DNA of 13,983 nt from an uncultured Parasutterella sp. GTDB lineage: Bacteria; Pseudomonadota; Gammaproteobacteria; Burkholderiales; Burkholderiaceae_F. Shown here in pieces: positions 6,989 through 13,983 of this stretch. A program made the translations under genes and the position numbers. Each line of letters begins with the position of its first letter. Within the stretch, counting starts at the first letter, position 1. Location: positions 1 through 13,983 of the forward strand of contig CAAFTZ010000094.1 of the NCBI GenBank assembly GCA_900766055.1, read 5' to 3'. Under the pieces are notes generated by a model. The model saw only the letters and a program-made list of their open reading frames with translations, ran no database searches and was not told the origin of the DNA.

Positions 6989-7963
6989 ATGGCAGTATTT
7001 ACTGAGGTTTCTAATACCCAGCTCGATGAGCTTTTGTCTCATTACGACATCGGTCAGGCTCGTTCCCTAAAAGGTATAGCCAGCGGTATTGAAAACAGTA
7101 ATTTTTACTTGGACACCGACAAGGGTAAGTACGTCCTTACCATTTTCGAGCGTCTGAATAAAGATCAGCTTCCGTACTACCTCGAGCTGACTAGTCATCT
7201 CGGTAAAAAGGGCCTTGCGGTCAGTTACCCCATTCCCCGCAAAGACGGCGGCCTGCTTTCAGAAATCAACGGAAAGCCCTGCTCGATTGCACCCTGCCTC
7301 AGCGGGACTTATGTAGAAAAACCTTCTGCCAAGGCCTGCCGTGAAATGGGAGAGATGCTGGCCAAGATGCACAACGCCGTTGAAGATTTTCCGCTTTCGC
7401 AGGAAAACACCAAAGGCTCGGCATTTTGGCTCTCTTCCATGCCTCTGCTTAAACCTTACATTCCCGAGCGTCTCTATCAGATGCTCGAAAAGGAAGTAAA
7501 TCATCAGCTTGAACTTCAAAAGTCTCCTGAGTACCAAGCTTTGCCTTCCGGCGCCGTACATGCCGACTTATTCCGCAATAACGCTTTGATCAGCGTTGAC
7601 GGAAATGTCGAGTCTCTGGCCGGTGTCATTGACTTTTATTTTGCCTGCAATGCACCGTTCCTCTATGACCTTGCCGTCACATTAAATGACTGGACGATTG
7701 ATTTAGAGACCGGAGAATTCGAACCCGATCGTGCTCAGGCTATGCTCGAGGGATACAACAGCGTCCGTCCTTTAACCGAAGAAGACCACAAGCTTTGGCA
7801 GGACATTCTCTCGGCTGCGGCCCTTCGATTTTGGGTTTCACGACTTTACGATTACTATATGCCGAGACCTGCGTCGCTTCTCACCCCGCATGATCCGGCG
7901 CATTTCGAACGTATTCTTAAACTTCGCCACGAATCCGCGCCTGAAGATTTACCTTGGATCTAA
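6989..7963 (+). CDS. thrB: Homoserine kinase (kinase-fold ThrB)
   Basis: This 324-residue cytoplasmic enzyme phosphorylates L-homoserine with ATP to O-phosphohomoserine, the step before threonine synthase in threonine synthesis. It belongs to the aminoglycoside-phosphotransferase-like ThrB type used by many betaproteobacteria and pseudomonads, not the GHMP-kinase ThrB of E. coli. Visible marks are GIASGIENSNFYL (29-41) over the nucleotide loop, the catalytic HADLFRNN (191-198; Asp193 as base, Asn198 for metal) and IDFYFA (214-219; Asp215 for magnesium), followed by YDLAVTLNDW (226-235). Length is as expected. GAGGA lies about 12 bases before the ATG. It sits between the DUF2782-like and BPSS1780-type genes, 20 and 12 bases away, so the three are likely one transcript. 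No other threonine-pathway gene is in the window. Confidence 0.95.
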   Translation: MAVFTEVSNTQLDELLSHYDIGQARSLKGIASGIENSNFYLDTDKGKYVLTIFERLNKDQLPYYLELTSHLGKKGLAVSYPIPRKDGGLLSEINGKPCSIAPCLSGTYVEKPSAKACREMGEMLAKMHNAVEDFPLSQENTKGSAFWLSSMPLLKPYIPERLYQMLEKEVNHQLELQKSPEYQALPSGAVHADLFRNNALISVDGNVESLAGVIDFYFACNAPFLYDLAVTLNDWTIDLETGEFEPDRAQAMLEGYNSVRPLTEEDHKLWQDILSAAALRFWVSRLYDYYMPRPASLLTPHDPAHFERILKLRHESAPEDLPWI

Positions 7964-7975
7964 AACTTACCTTTT

Positions 7976-8755
7976 ATGGAAAATTATCACCTTCCTTTTA
8001 AAACGGGAATGGACTGGCTGCGAGGCGCATGTGTTGTTGTCAAACGTGCGCCCGCAACTGTTTTCGGCATTCTCGGCTGTTACGTTCTGGCTTTATTCGT
8101 CGCCAACCTGCCGTCTGAACTTCTCGGCTTGTCCTGGCTCGGCGCGATCCTGAGCTCTCTGGTGACACCTTTCGGAGCCTTGGCTTTTGCCGCCTGCGGC
8201 AGAGAGCTGGCCAGAGGCTCCCGTCCGACACTCTTCTCCTGCTTCGGTGAAGGCTGGAACGACATGGAGACACGCAACAAGCTGATTTTATTGGGCCTGA
8301 TTTACGGACTTTGCGTCATCGTTATCGGCTTGATCGTCAGCTTGCTCACTTCCGGAGACATCGCTCAATGGAAAAATGTCCAAGGCCAGATTGATCCGCA
8401 GAGCGTGCTCAGCCATATTCCTTGGCTGGGCTTCATCGTAGGCGCCGTCCTCTACGCCATGCTGCTGGGCATCACATGCTTCTCTCCGATGCTGATTGCC
8501 TGGAAAAAACAACCCATCGGCAAAGCTTTCTTCTTTAGCCTCGTGGTTTGCTTCAGAAACATCGGTGCGATTGTCTGCCTCGGCCTGCTGCTCTTCCTGC
8601 TGGCTTCCGGCGGCGCAGTTGCCTTCGGCGCTTTAGGCGATTTAGGCCAGATCTTGGTCATCTTGTGGGCACTTTTTGTCACAGGACTTTCCTACAGCGC
8701 TCTTTATCCGATGTGGCGCTCGATTTTCGAATCCGAGGTTCCGCCGCTTCGTTAA
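7976..8755 (+). CDS. BPSS1780-type integral membrane protein
   Basis: This 259-residue inner-membrane protein has about six hydrophobic segments (near 27-45, 53-74, 101-124, 147-175, 193-214 and 222-244). The N-terminal pattern LPFKTGMDWLRGACVVVKR, a short polar segment with a conserved-looking W before the first helix, and the location right after thrB fit the BPSS1780 family. No function is established for it. The ATG is 12 bases after the thrB stop with no clear Shine-Dalgarno, suggesting translational coupling. A later ATG (8009) would remove the family-typical N-terminus, so 7976 is preferred. Codon use is more GC-rich than in the upstream genes. The gene ends the operon at a strong terminator. 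Confidence 0.82.
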   Translation: MENYHLPFKTGMDWLRGACVVVKRAPATVFGILGCYVLALFVANLPSELLGLSWLGAILSSLVTPFGALAFAACGRELARGSRPTLFSCFGEGWNDMETRNKLILLGLIYGLCVIVIGLIVSLLTSGDIAQWKNVQGQIDPQSVLSHIPWLGFIVGAVLYAMLLGITCFSPMLIAWKKQPIGKAFFFSLVVCFRNIGAIVCLGLLLFLLASGGAVAFGALGDLGQILVILWALFVTGLSYSALYPMWRSIFESEVPPLR

Positions 8756-8774
8756 TGATTCGTTGCACATTCCA

Positions 8775-8798
8775 GGGCCTGCATCCGCAGGCCCTTTT
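8775..8798 (+). terminator. Rho-independent terminator of the thrB operon
   Basis: GGGCCTGC (8775-8782) pairs perfectly with GCAGGCCC (8787-8794) around an ATCC loop and is followed by TTTT. It lies 20 bases after the BPSS1780-type stop and upstream of the META-domain gene, which must then have its own promoter in the short gap or rely on read-through. Confidence 0.88.
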
Positions 8799-8844
8799 GC
8801 TTCTCGATTAAGCTATCGAAAACAAAAAATCATTTGGAGTAGAA

Positions 8845-9261
8845 ATGCGTAACTTAATTCTTTGTCTTGCTCTCGGCGCAGCCGCCTCTTCCGCCTTTGC
8901 GCTGACTAATGAAGATCTGGCTGCCAATACCTGGATGCCGCTTGAAGAACAAACAGAATCTTCCTGCGAACTTCCGGCCATGATTGATTTCCATAAGGAC
9001 GGTACGCTCTCTTCCGAACCCGGCTGCAACACTATGTCCGGCCGTTACAAGATCGGTGAGGACGGGAAGATTGAATTCACCGAAATGGCAATGACGCAGA
9101 GAATGTGCGCTAAAGAGTACATGGATCAGGAAATGCGTTTCACTGCCATGATCAATGATACGCACTTCATTAAAAAAGAAGACAAACAGCTGATCCTTCT
9201 CGATGCTGACAAGAAAGAAGTCGGCCGCTTGGTTCCCGAAAAAGCCAAAGCCTGCAACTAA
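8845..9261 (+). CDS. Secreted META-domain protein (HslJ-like)
   Basis: This 138-residue protein starts with a signal peptide; cleavage is likely after Ala19 in SAFA. The mature protein would be about 119 residues in the periplasm. The META signature is clear: Trp30 opens the domain and EPGCNTMSGRYKI (58-70) is the core, followed by MAMTQRMC (81-88). HslJ-type META proteins are envelope proteins linked to stress or antibiotic tolerance, with unclear biochemistry. Four Cys in the mature part (41, 61, 88, 137) could make two disulfides. There is no lipobox; Cys7 lies inside the signal peptide hydrophobic core. GGAG five bases before the ATG supports the start. It converges with polA and shares its terminator. 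Confidence 0.88.
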   Translation: MRNLILCLALGAAASSAFALTNEDLAANTWMPLEEQTESSCELPAMIDFHKDGTLSSEPGCNTMSGRYKIGEDGKIEFTEMAMTQRMCAKEYMDQEMRFTAMINDTHFIKKEDKQLILLDADKKEVGRLVPEKAKACN

Positions 9262-9283
9262 TTGATATTTTGGCGCCTTCATC

Positions 9284-9315
9284 AAAAAACGCTCGGTTGA
9301 TCCCGAGCGTTTTTT
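9284..9315. terminator. Bidirectional terminator between META gene and polA
   Basis: ACGCTCGG (9289-9296) and CCGAGCGT (9303-9310) form a perfect 8-bp stem with a 6-base loop. It is flanked by six A on the left and six T on the right, so it works on both strands. It lies 22 bases after the META stop and directly abuts the polA stop codon at 9317-9319. Confidence 0.92.
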
Positions 9316-9316
9316 G

Positions 9317-12127
9317 TTAATGAGCGGCTTCCCAATTGTCTCCGACGCCGACTTCCGCGATCAGCGGAACATGGAGTTCGGTCACCGAGTCCATTATCTT
9401 CGGAAGGTTTTCCTTCACCAAGTCAACTTCGTCTTCCGGCACTTCCATGATCAGTTCGTCATGAATTTGAAGAATCAATTTACTCTTGAATCCCTTCTCT
9501 TCAATCCATTTTTGAACGGCAATCATGGAGAGCTTGATCAAGTCAGCCGCCGTGCCCTGCATCGGCGCGTTAATCGCAGCTCTTTCGGCGGCGGCACGAC
9601 GAGCGCCGCCCGCATGAATCTCCGGAAGCCACAATCTTCTGCCGAAAGTCGTCTCAACATAACCCTGGCGATCGGCTAAAGCTCTCGTGCTGTCCATGTA
9701 TTCATGAACGCCCGGGAATCGAGCAAAAAATTTATTGATGTAATTCTTCGCCTCGTCCCTCCCGATGCCGAGATTCTTTGCTAAACCGAACGGGCTCATG
9801 CCGTACATCAAACCGAAGTTAATGACTTTGGCAATCCGACGGTCATTCGGTGTGACTTTGTCTTTTTCCTTACCGAATACCTCCGCAGCCGTTGCTCGGT
9901 GAATATCTTCATTGTTTTTGAACGCTTCGACCAAACGCTTGTCTGCGGACAAATGCGCCATGATTCGTAATTCGATCTGAGAATAGTCAGCGCTGATCAA
10001 TTTGCAGCCGGGCGCGGCTATGAAGGCTTCACGAACTTTACGGCCTTCTTCTGTTCGAATCGGAATATTTTGAAGATTCGGATTCGTGGAAGACAAACGT
10101 CCTGTCACAGCGACCGCTTGTTCGAAGGTCGTGTGGACTCTTCCGTCTTTGGGATCGACCATCTTCGGAAGTTTTTCCGTATAAGTCGTCACGAGTTTTG
10201 TGATCGTGCGGTACTCCAAGGCGATCTTTGCCAAAGGATAATTTTCTGCGAGCTCAGAAAGAACCTCTTCGCTGGTGGAATAGTTTCCGGAAACCGTCTT
10301 CTTAGGCTTCGCTCCGTCAAGCACCACACCCATCTTGTCAAACAAGATTTCGCCGAGCTGCTTCGGACTCGATAATTTAAATTTCTCTCCGGCCGCTTCA
10401 AAAGCCTTCTCTTCTAATGTTTGAGCTTGGGCATTGAGCTGTACCGTTTGCTGATCCAAAAGCTTCGTATCAATCAGAACGCCGTTCTGCTCCATCTTAA
10501 AAAGAACATCGGATAACGGCATCTCGATATCTCGATAGATTTTCTCAAGCTTCGCGTCATCAGACAAAGCTTTCTTAAAGAGACGATTCAAGCGGCTGAC
10601 AATAAAGACCCTTTCAGAAGCAAAGTCAGCAGCCTTTTCGACCGGAACTTCAGAAAAAGACAGTTTTTTAGCGCCCTTGCCCAACAGTTCTTCCTCGCCT
10701 CTTAGCTCATATTTAAGCCAATTGGCGGCGAGCTTTTCAATCGTATGAGAGCGGTGCGCCTCTAAAACATAGCTTTCCAGCATTACGTCATCGGAAACAC
10801 CGGCGAGATTAATACCGACATTGGCGAAAACGTGTTTCATGTACTTGGTGTCATAACCGCATTTAATCGGTTTCTTATGTTCAAGCACCCTTCCGAAGAT
10901 CTCTTTAAAAGTACCTAGAGTAAGACCTTGAGCTAAAAGAACATCGTTGTCGATCGGAACGTAACTCGTCTTGCCGTCCGTGGTTCCGAAAGCAACGCCG
11001 ACCGGCATATATTCCTGCTGAGATGATCCGTCCGCTAAGACATAAAATTCAAAGCCGTCCTTGGTGACCAAATCTTCAAGATGTACGACCAGCTCTTTAG
11101 CTTTTGCCTTATCAGTAATGATTTCAAGCGTTCTTTCGGTTTCGGATTCTTGTTCCTGAGAGAACAAATCCAAAGTATCGCCTTCAACAGGAGCAGCTCC
11201 GACCACAGCTCTCTTTTGAGCCGTTGTTGAAGTTTCTAAAGGTTTGACTTCACCGGGTACATCCGTTTTCTTTAGTTCTTTAGCCCAGCTTCTGAATTCC
11301 AGCTTGTTGTAGTAATCCAAAAGTTCGGTGCGGTTCGGCGTCTTTAACTTCAAAGACTCTAAGGAAGGAACTTCTGCCGATAAGTCGGCATCAGTCTTGA
11401 TCGTGACTAGCTGACGGGCAATCGGAAGAAAGCCCAAAGCCGAACGAAGATTTTCACCGATCTTGCCTTTCACTTTTTCTGCGTTTTCGATCACGCCGTC
11501 CACTGAGCCGAATTCAGTGATCCATTTAGCAGCGGTCTTTTCTCCGCACTTGGGAACGCCCGGAACGTTATCGATCTTATCGCCCATAAGGGCGAGGAAA
11601 TCGATGATCTTTTCCGGAGGTACTCCGAACTTCTTCTCAACGCCCTCACTGTTTAGCCAGCTGTTGTCCTTGCCCATCGTATTCACAAGGAGAACATTGT
11701 CATTGACGAGCTGAGCAAAGTCTTTGTCGCCGGTGGCGATAACGACATTGAAGCCCTCTTCTACGGCTTTTTTCGTCAATGTTCCAATGGTGTCATCGGC
11801 TTCTATTCCGGGAATCTGAAGGAAAGGAATGCCTTCTTTTTGAACACCCTCAAAAATCAGCGGTATTTGCACGGAAAGGTCTTCCGGCATCGGAGGACGA
11901 TTGGCCTTGTAGTCAGGATAGATATCCGAACGGAAAGTTTTTCCTTTCGGATCAACCACACACGCAACATAGTCCGTAGGTACATCCTTCATCAATACTC
12001 TGAGCATCGAGAGGAAGCCGCGAATCGCATTCGTGGGCGTGCCGGTCGATGTCGATAAAGGAGGCAGCGCGTGGTAAGCACGAAAAATAAAGTTTGAACC
12101 GTCAATAAGAAGAAGCGTTTTTTTCAA
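9317..12127 (-). CDS. polA: DNA polymerase I, with apparently inactive 3'-5' exonuclease domain
   Basis: This 936-residue enzyme fills gaps and removes RNA primers during replication and repair. The 5'-nuclease domain (about 1-300) keeps its acidic metal ligands: LLIDGS (Asp9), VVDPKGKTFR (Asp59), EADD (110-113), TGDKD (Asp134, Asp136) and GDKIDN (Asp183, Asp186). The polymerase domain has motif A SADYSQIELR (Asp714), motif B with Lys767 and Tyr775, and motif C QIHDE (His889, Asp890). The middle domain is present, but the exonuclease acids are not. The DTE stretch of E. coli is replaced by VLADG near 363-367, the second Asp position is Met430 in TKYM, and the EDAD stretch is replaced by ERVF at 505-508. 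Proofreading is thus probably lost. The frame runs back to a GTG at 12199, but the TTG at 12127 has AAGGA seven bases upstream and gives the family-typical KKTLLLIDGS start, so TTG is chosen. Confidence 0.96.
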   Translation of the reverse strand: MKKTLLLIDGSNFIFRAYHALPPLSTSTGTPTNAIRGFLSMLRVLMKDVPTDYVACVVDPKGKTFRSDIYPDYKANRPPMPEDLSVQIPLIFEGVQKEGIPFLQIPGIEADDTIGTLTKKAVEEGFNVVIATGDKDFAQLVNDNVLLVNTMGKDNSWLNSEGVEKKFGVPPEKIIDFLALMGDKIDNVPGVPKCGEKTAAKWITEFGSVDGVIENAEKVKGKIGENLRSALGFLPIARQLVTIKTDADLSAEVPSLESLKLKTPNRTELLDYYNKLEFRSWAKELKKTDVPGEVKPLETSTTAQKRAVVGAAPVEGDTLDLFSQEQESETERTLEIITDKAKAKELVVHLEDLVTKDGFEFYVLADGSSQQEYMPVGVAFGTTDGKTSYVPIDNDVLLAQGLTLGTFKEIFGRVLEHKKPIKCGYDTKYMKHVFANVGINLAGVSDDVMLESYVLEAHRSHTIEKLAANWLKYELRGEEELLGKGAKKLSFSEVPVEKAADFASERVFIVSRLNRLFKKALSDDAKLEKIYRDIEMPLSDVLFKMEQNGVLIDTKLLDQQTVQLNAQAQTLEEKAFEAAGEKFKLSSPKQLGEILFDKMGVVLDGAKPKKTVSGNYSTSEEVLSELAENYPLAKIALEYRTITKLVTTYTEKLPKMVDPKDGRVHTTFEQAVAVTGRLSSTNPNLQNIPIRTEEGRKVREAFIAAPGCKLISADYSQIELRIMAHLSADKRLVEAFKNNEDIHRATAAEVFGKEKDKVTPNDRRIAKVINFGLMYGMSPFGLAKNLGIGRDEAKNYINKFFARFPGVHEYMDSTRALADRQGYVETTFGRRLWLPEIHAGGARRAAAERAAINAPMQGTAADLIKLSMIAVQKWIEEKGFKSKLILQIHDELIMEVPEDEVDLVKENLPKIMDSVTELHVPLIAEVGVGDNWEAAH

Positions 12128-12293
12128 GATAAGGTCCTTTTCCCTAACTACAACGGGTGCACCGAACATAAGTTGAAAGAGTACCAAAGGATGGCCCACT
12201 CGGTACGAAATTCTGCCAATTATGGACAGTTATTCAGTTTGTGTGAACCGAGATCTTAAGCCACTAAAGACATCAGCGATAAGGAAAATAATT

Positions 12294-12345
12294 GTTTAGA
12301 GAGGCTCATTTGAAAAAGTATTCCTTTGAGCCTCAGTATCTAAAC
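12294..12345. repeat. Long interrupted inverted repeat in the polA leader region
   Basis: The left arm GTTTAGA-GAGGCTCA (12294-12308) is matched by TGAGCCTC (12327-12334) and, after a 4-base AGTA bulge, TCTAAAC (12339-12345). All 15 bases of the left arm pair; the loop is 18 bases. No T run follows on the plus strand, and only a weak TTATTTT lies downstream on the minus strand. It may be a leader structure of the polA transcript, part of a small RNA, or a degraded mobile-element end. Confidence 0.55.
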
Positions 12346-12574
12346 TTGCCTACCAAAAGCAGGATATAGAAACCGGAAACTGGTCAATTTGATTTATTGC
12401 TTTAAAAGAAATCAGACTTGAAATTTTGCCCAGATGAACTGCAGAACTATCATGAGAAAGCGATTATCTCGGTAAATTCCAATAGCCGATTGTTTTCATG
12501 CGATTTTAAATAAACCAGTTTAGGAGAGAGACAAACTTAATTCGGTCACATTATTCTTTAAAAATAAATTTGAA

Positions 12575-12604
12575 TTAAATAAATATCTCTATATCGCTTA
12601 TAAT
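12575..12604 (+). promoter_or_regulatory. Probable sigma-70 promoter of the H-NS-like gene
   Basis: A perfect -10 hexamer TATAAT (12599-12604) is preceded at 18 bases by a poor -35 (TTAAAT, 12575-12580) in very AT-rich DNA. Transcription would start near 12611, giving a leader of about 58 bases before the ATG at 12669. Confidence 0.5.
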
Positions 12605-12668
12605 CATCAACAGATAATCTTATTGTCTAATTTTATTTTGTTATTCCTTTTTATCAATCGGTGTCCAA

Positions 12669-13031
12669 ATGGCAACTTTAGAAGATCTGATTCGTCAAAA
12701 ACAAGAATTAGAAAAAGAAATTGAAGAAGTTACTCGCCGCGAACGTATTAACGCCATTAATACTTGCCGAGAATTGATTCAAAAATTCGACCTTCAGCCT
12801 GCAGAAATCGGGCTTAAAAAACTTATGCGCAAAGGCGCAATGATCCCGAAATTCATGGGACCCAAAGGCGAAACTTGGACGGGCCGCGGCCGCAAACCTA
12901 TTTGGCTCCAGCAGGCTGAGCTTGAAGGCAAGAGCCTTGAGGATTTCCGTATTACTTCCCCCGTTGCAATGGAAGAAGACGAGGAAGCTCGCTTAGAAGA
13001 ACTGACTCGACCCGACAACGTTAAAGCCTAA
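12669..13031 (+). CDS. H-NS family histone-like nucleoid protein
   Basis: This 120-residue DNA-binding protein is of the betaproteobacterial H-NS type. Residues 1-35 form a charged heptad-like coiled coil for dimerisation. The C-terminal domain carries the signature PKGETWTGRGRKPIWL (65-80); the TGRGRKP loop inserts into the minor groove of AT-rich DNA. Family members silence AT-rich and foreign genes and shape the chromosome. After the usual GKSLEDF element (88-94) there is an extra acidic tail (about 95-120, with EEDEEARLEE). As I recall, short members of this family commonly end near that element. The ATG is preceded by AT-rich DNA and no strong Shine-Dalgarno. It is a monocistronic gene, with its own promoter and terminator. 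Confidence 0.93.
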   Translation: MATLEDLIRQKQELEKEIEEVTRRERINAINTCRELIQKFDLQPAEIGLKKLMRKGAMIPKFMGPKGETWTGRGRKPIWLQQAELEGKSLEDFRITSPVAMEEDEEARLEELTRPDNVKA

Positions 13032-13050
13032 TCGCATTGCTTTATCATCA

Positions 13051-13083
13051 AAACCGCAGTGAAAATTTTCTCTGCGGTTTTTT
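13051..13083 (+). terminator. Rho-independent terminator of the H-NS-like gene
   Basis: AAACCGCAG (13051-13059) pairs perfectly with CTGCGGTTT (13072-13080) around a 12-base loop, running into TTTTTT (13078-13083). It lies 19 bases after the stop codon. Confidence 0.9.
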
Positions 13084-13682
13084 CTTACTACTATTAAACA
13101 CGACTTTTTAAGTCTTTGAAATTAATTAGTCGTTGAGATCTTGGTTTAAAGATTTTTGAACACTTAAAATTTCTTTCGTTTCTCCGGAGACACTTATCGT
13201 CGGACCAACAAACAAATATTTCCGATAAAAGACACCATTATCTAATCAGCCTCTTTAAAAAGTGTATCCGAGTCAGACTCCTTCTCTCTGCTTTACCTGT
13301 TCTTTTATATTTGAATCTATGATCGAATGGTCATTATCAGTTTGGTTTTAATTAGAGTTCTGATATGCGTAAGTTATTCAATCCTTATTTTTTACTTCAT
13401 TTAATTCAAAAAGTAGCAAATCTCTCAGAAGTTAAAGAATAATAATTTGTCTGACCATTTAATCACGAGAGATAATTGTTAATACCGTTCAATCATTCTT
13501 CTAGATTCAGCATTAGAGGATCAAAAACATAAACAGTTGCTAATCTCTCGCACTCCTAAATCCGCCAGGAACATAACCGATATCTGCTTGCAGATCTTGC
13601 AAATGTAATTGGTGGTAATACTATTGCCCAACTGACTATTAACGTCTAAGCTCGAGCCATTCCTAAAGGAGGATGATTAAAA
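13084..13682. other. AT-rich spacer upstream of the M20 amidohydrolase gene
   Basis: About 600 bases hold no gene I can support: all frames are short and stop-riddled. Small structures are visible. The palindrome ATCTGC-TT-GCAGAT is at 13582-13595. CGAGAGAT (13466-13473) is repeated inverted as ATCTCTCG (13543-13550). The last stretch (about 13560-13650) keeps an open frame of roughly 28 codons ending at TAA with gene-like composition, possibly the tail of a decayed gene. A near-ideal ribosome binding site AAAGGAGG (13665-13672) closes the region. No promoter could be assigned with confidence. Confidence 0.45.
13582..13595. promoter_or_regulatory. Short perfect palindrome upstream of the amidohydrolase gene
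   Basis: ATCTGC-TT-GCAGAT is a 6-base inverted repeat with a 2-base centre, about 90 bases before the M20 start codon. Its size and place would fit a dimeric repressor site, but no regulator gene is in view and it may be chance. Confidence 0.25.
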
Positions 13683-13983
13683 ATGATTGAACCCGTAGCA
13701 AAAGACAAGTGCCTTCCGGAGCTCGTAGCTCTTTTCCCGGAATTAGTCGCTCACCGTCACGATATCCATCAGCATCCTGACTGCGGCTTCGAAACTCAAA
13801 GAACCATCGGAAAAATCAAGGAATTCCTTGAAAAACACAATGTTTCTCCCAAAGACATGGATGACACCACTTGCCCCGGCTCTTTGTTCGTCGAAATTAA
13901 AGGCAATCTGCCCGGCAAGACCATCGGTTTCCGCGCTGACATCGACGCACTCAAGATGAAAGATCTTAGCGGAAATGAATGGA
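13683..13983 (+). CDS. M20 family amidohydrolase/peptidase, N-terminal part (gene runs past window end)
   Basis: The first 100 residues are visible. HRHDIHQHPDCGFET (24-38) and GFRADIDALKM (82-92) are the N-terminal signatures of M20D amidohydrolases, such as hippurate hydrolase, N-acyl amino acid deacylase and indole-acetyl-amino-acid hydrolase. These are zinc or manganese enzymes that cleave an acyl group from an amino acid in the cytoplasm. The metal-binding HGCGHD-type motif would lie beyond the window edge. The usual DALP is DALK here. AAAGGAGG (13665-13672) lies 10 bases before the ATG. An ATG at 13673 is out of frame and stops at once, so 13683 is the start. There is no signal peptide. 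The substrate cannot be told from this part. Confidence 0.88.
   Translation, partial: MIEPVAKDKCLPELVALFPELVAHRHDIHQHPDCGFETQRTIGKIKEFLEKHNVSPKDMDDTTCPGSLFVEIKGNLPGKTIGFRADIDALKMKDLSGNEW

Larger units (their letters stand above)
12128..12668. other. AT-rich spacer between divergent polA and H-NS-like gene
   Basis: These 541 bases show no credible gene: frames are short and broken by stops. The polA ribosome binding site (AAGGA, minus strand, 12139-12135) lies at the left end. An interrupted inverted repeat is at 12294-12345 and a promoter with a perfect -10 is near 12599. The right half (about 12520-12660) is very AT-rich, with runs of A and T. That would suit curvature and binding by an H-NS-type protein, possibly autoregulation of the downstream gene. 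Confidence 0.6.

Noticed and set aside
12128..12199. N-terminal extension of PolA from a GTG codon
   Set aside because: The added residues have no likeness to PolA, and a good ribosome binding site sits inside them, serving the TTG start at 12127.
13416..13550. Repeated AATCTCTC-like words that might mark a CRISPR or tandem array
   Set aside because: Only two or three short, inexact copies at irregular spacing and mixed orientation; no regular repeat-spacer pattern.

Overview
The window most likely comes from a betaproteobacterium of the order Burkholderiales, probably a gut Sutterella/Parasutterella-type anaerobe. This is inference. It rests on a DUF2782-like gene, a kinase-fold homoserine kinase (thrB) and a BPSS1780-type membrane protein in a row close to polA, which is a betaproteobacterial arrangement as I recall it. 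It also rests on a short H-NS-family protein with a TWTGRGRKP DNA-binding motif, and on an [FeFe] hydrogenase, which points to an anaerobic, fermentative life. Genes are moderately GC-rich, while the two long spacers near the right end are clearly AT-rich.

Layout. Positions 2-454 hold the 3' part of an unidentified helical protein (+). Positions 538-4334 (minus) are a two-gene operon: a fused flavoprotein (a NuoF-type 4Fe-4S domain joined to a GltD/NfnB-type FAD-NAD(P)H module) is transcribed first, then an M3-type [FeFe] hydrogenase. Positions 4563-5471 (+) encode a patatin-like phospholipase of the RssA type. It converges on a formate/nitrite channel at 5483-6325 (minus). Positions 6483-8755 (+) form the DUF2782-like, thrB, BPSS1780 cluster, closed by a strong terminator. 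A secreted META-domain protein (8845-9261, +) and polA (9317-12127, minus) converge on a shared bidirectional terminator. A 541-base AT-rich spacer separates polA from an H-NS-like gene (12669-13031, +). A 651-base AT-rich spacer then leads to the 5' end of an M20 amidohydrolase (13683 onward, +).

How the parts work together. The most interesting unit is the hydrogenase operon. HydA resembles complex I NuoG in its N-terminal Fe-S chain. Its partner keeps only the 4Fe-4S domain of NuoF and replaces the missing NADH/FMN domain with a GltD-like FAD/pyridine-nucleotide domain. The simplest model is a soluble NAD(P)H-linked (NADPH suspected) hydrogenase that disposes of or takes up reducing equivalents as H2. 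The FNT channel nearby would fit formate export or import in the same fermentative metabolism, but no formate dehydrogenase, HydC/NuoE-type subunit or HydE/F/G maturase lies in the window.

Other points of note: PolA appears to have lost all the 3'-5' exonuclease catalytic acids, and it starts at a TTG codon. A long interrupted inverted repeat lies in the polA/H-NS spacer. The H-NS-like protein carries an acidic tail beyond its DNA-binding motif. No tRNA, rRNA, CRISPR array or insertion sequence was seen.
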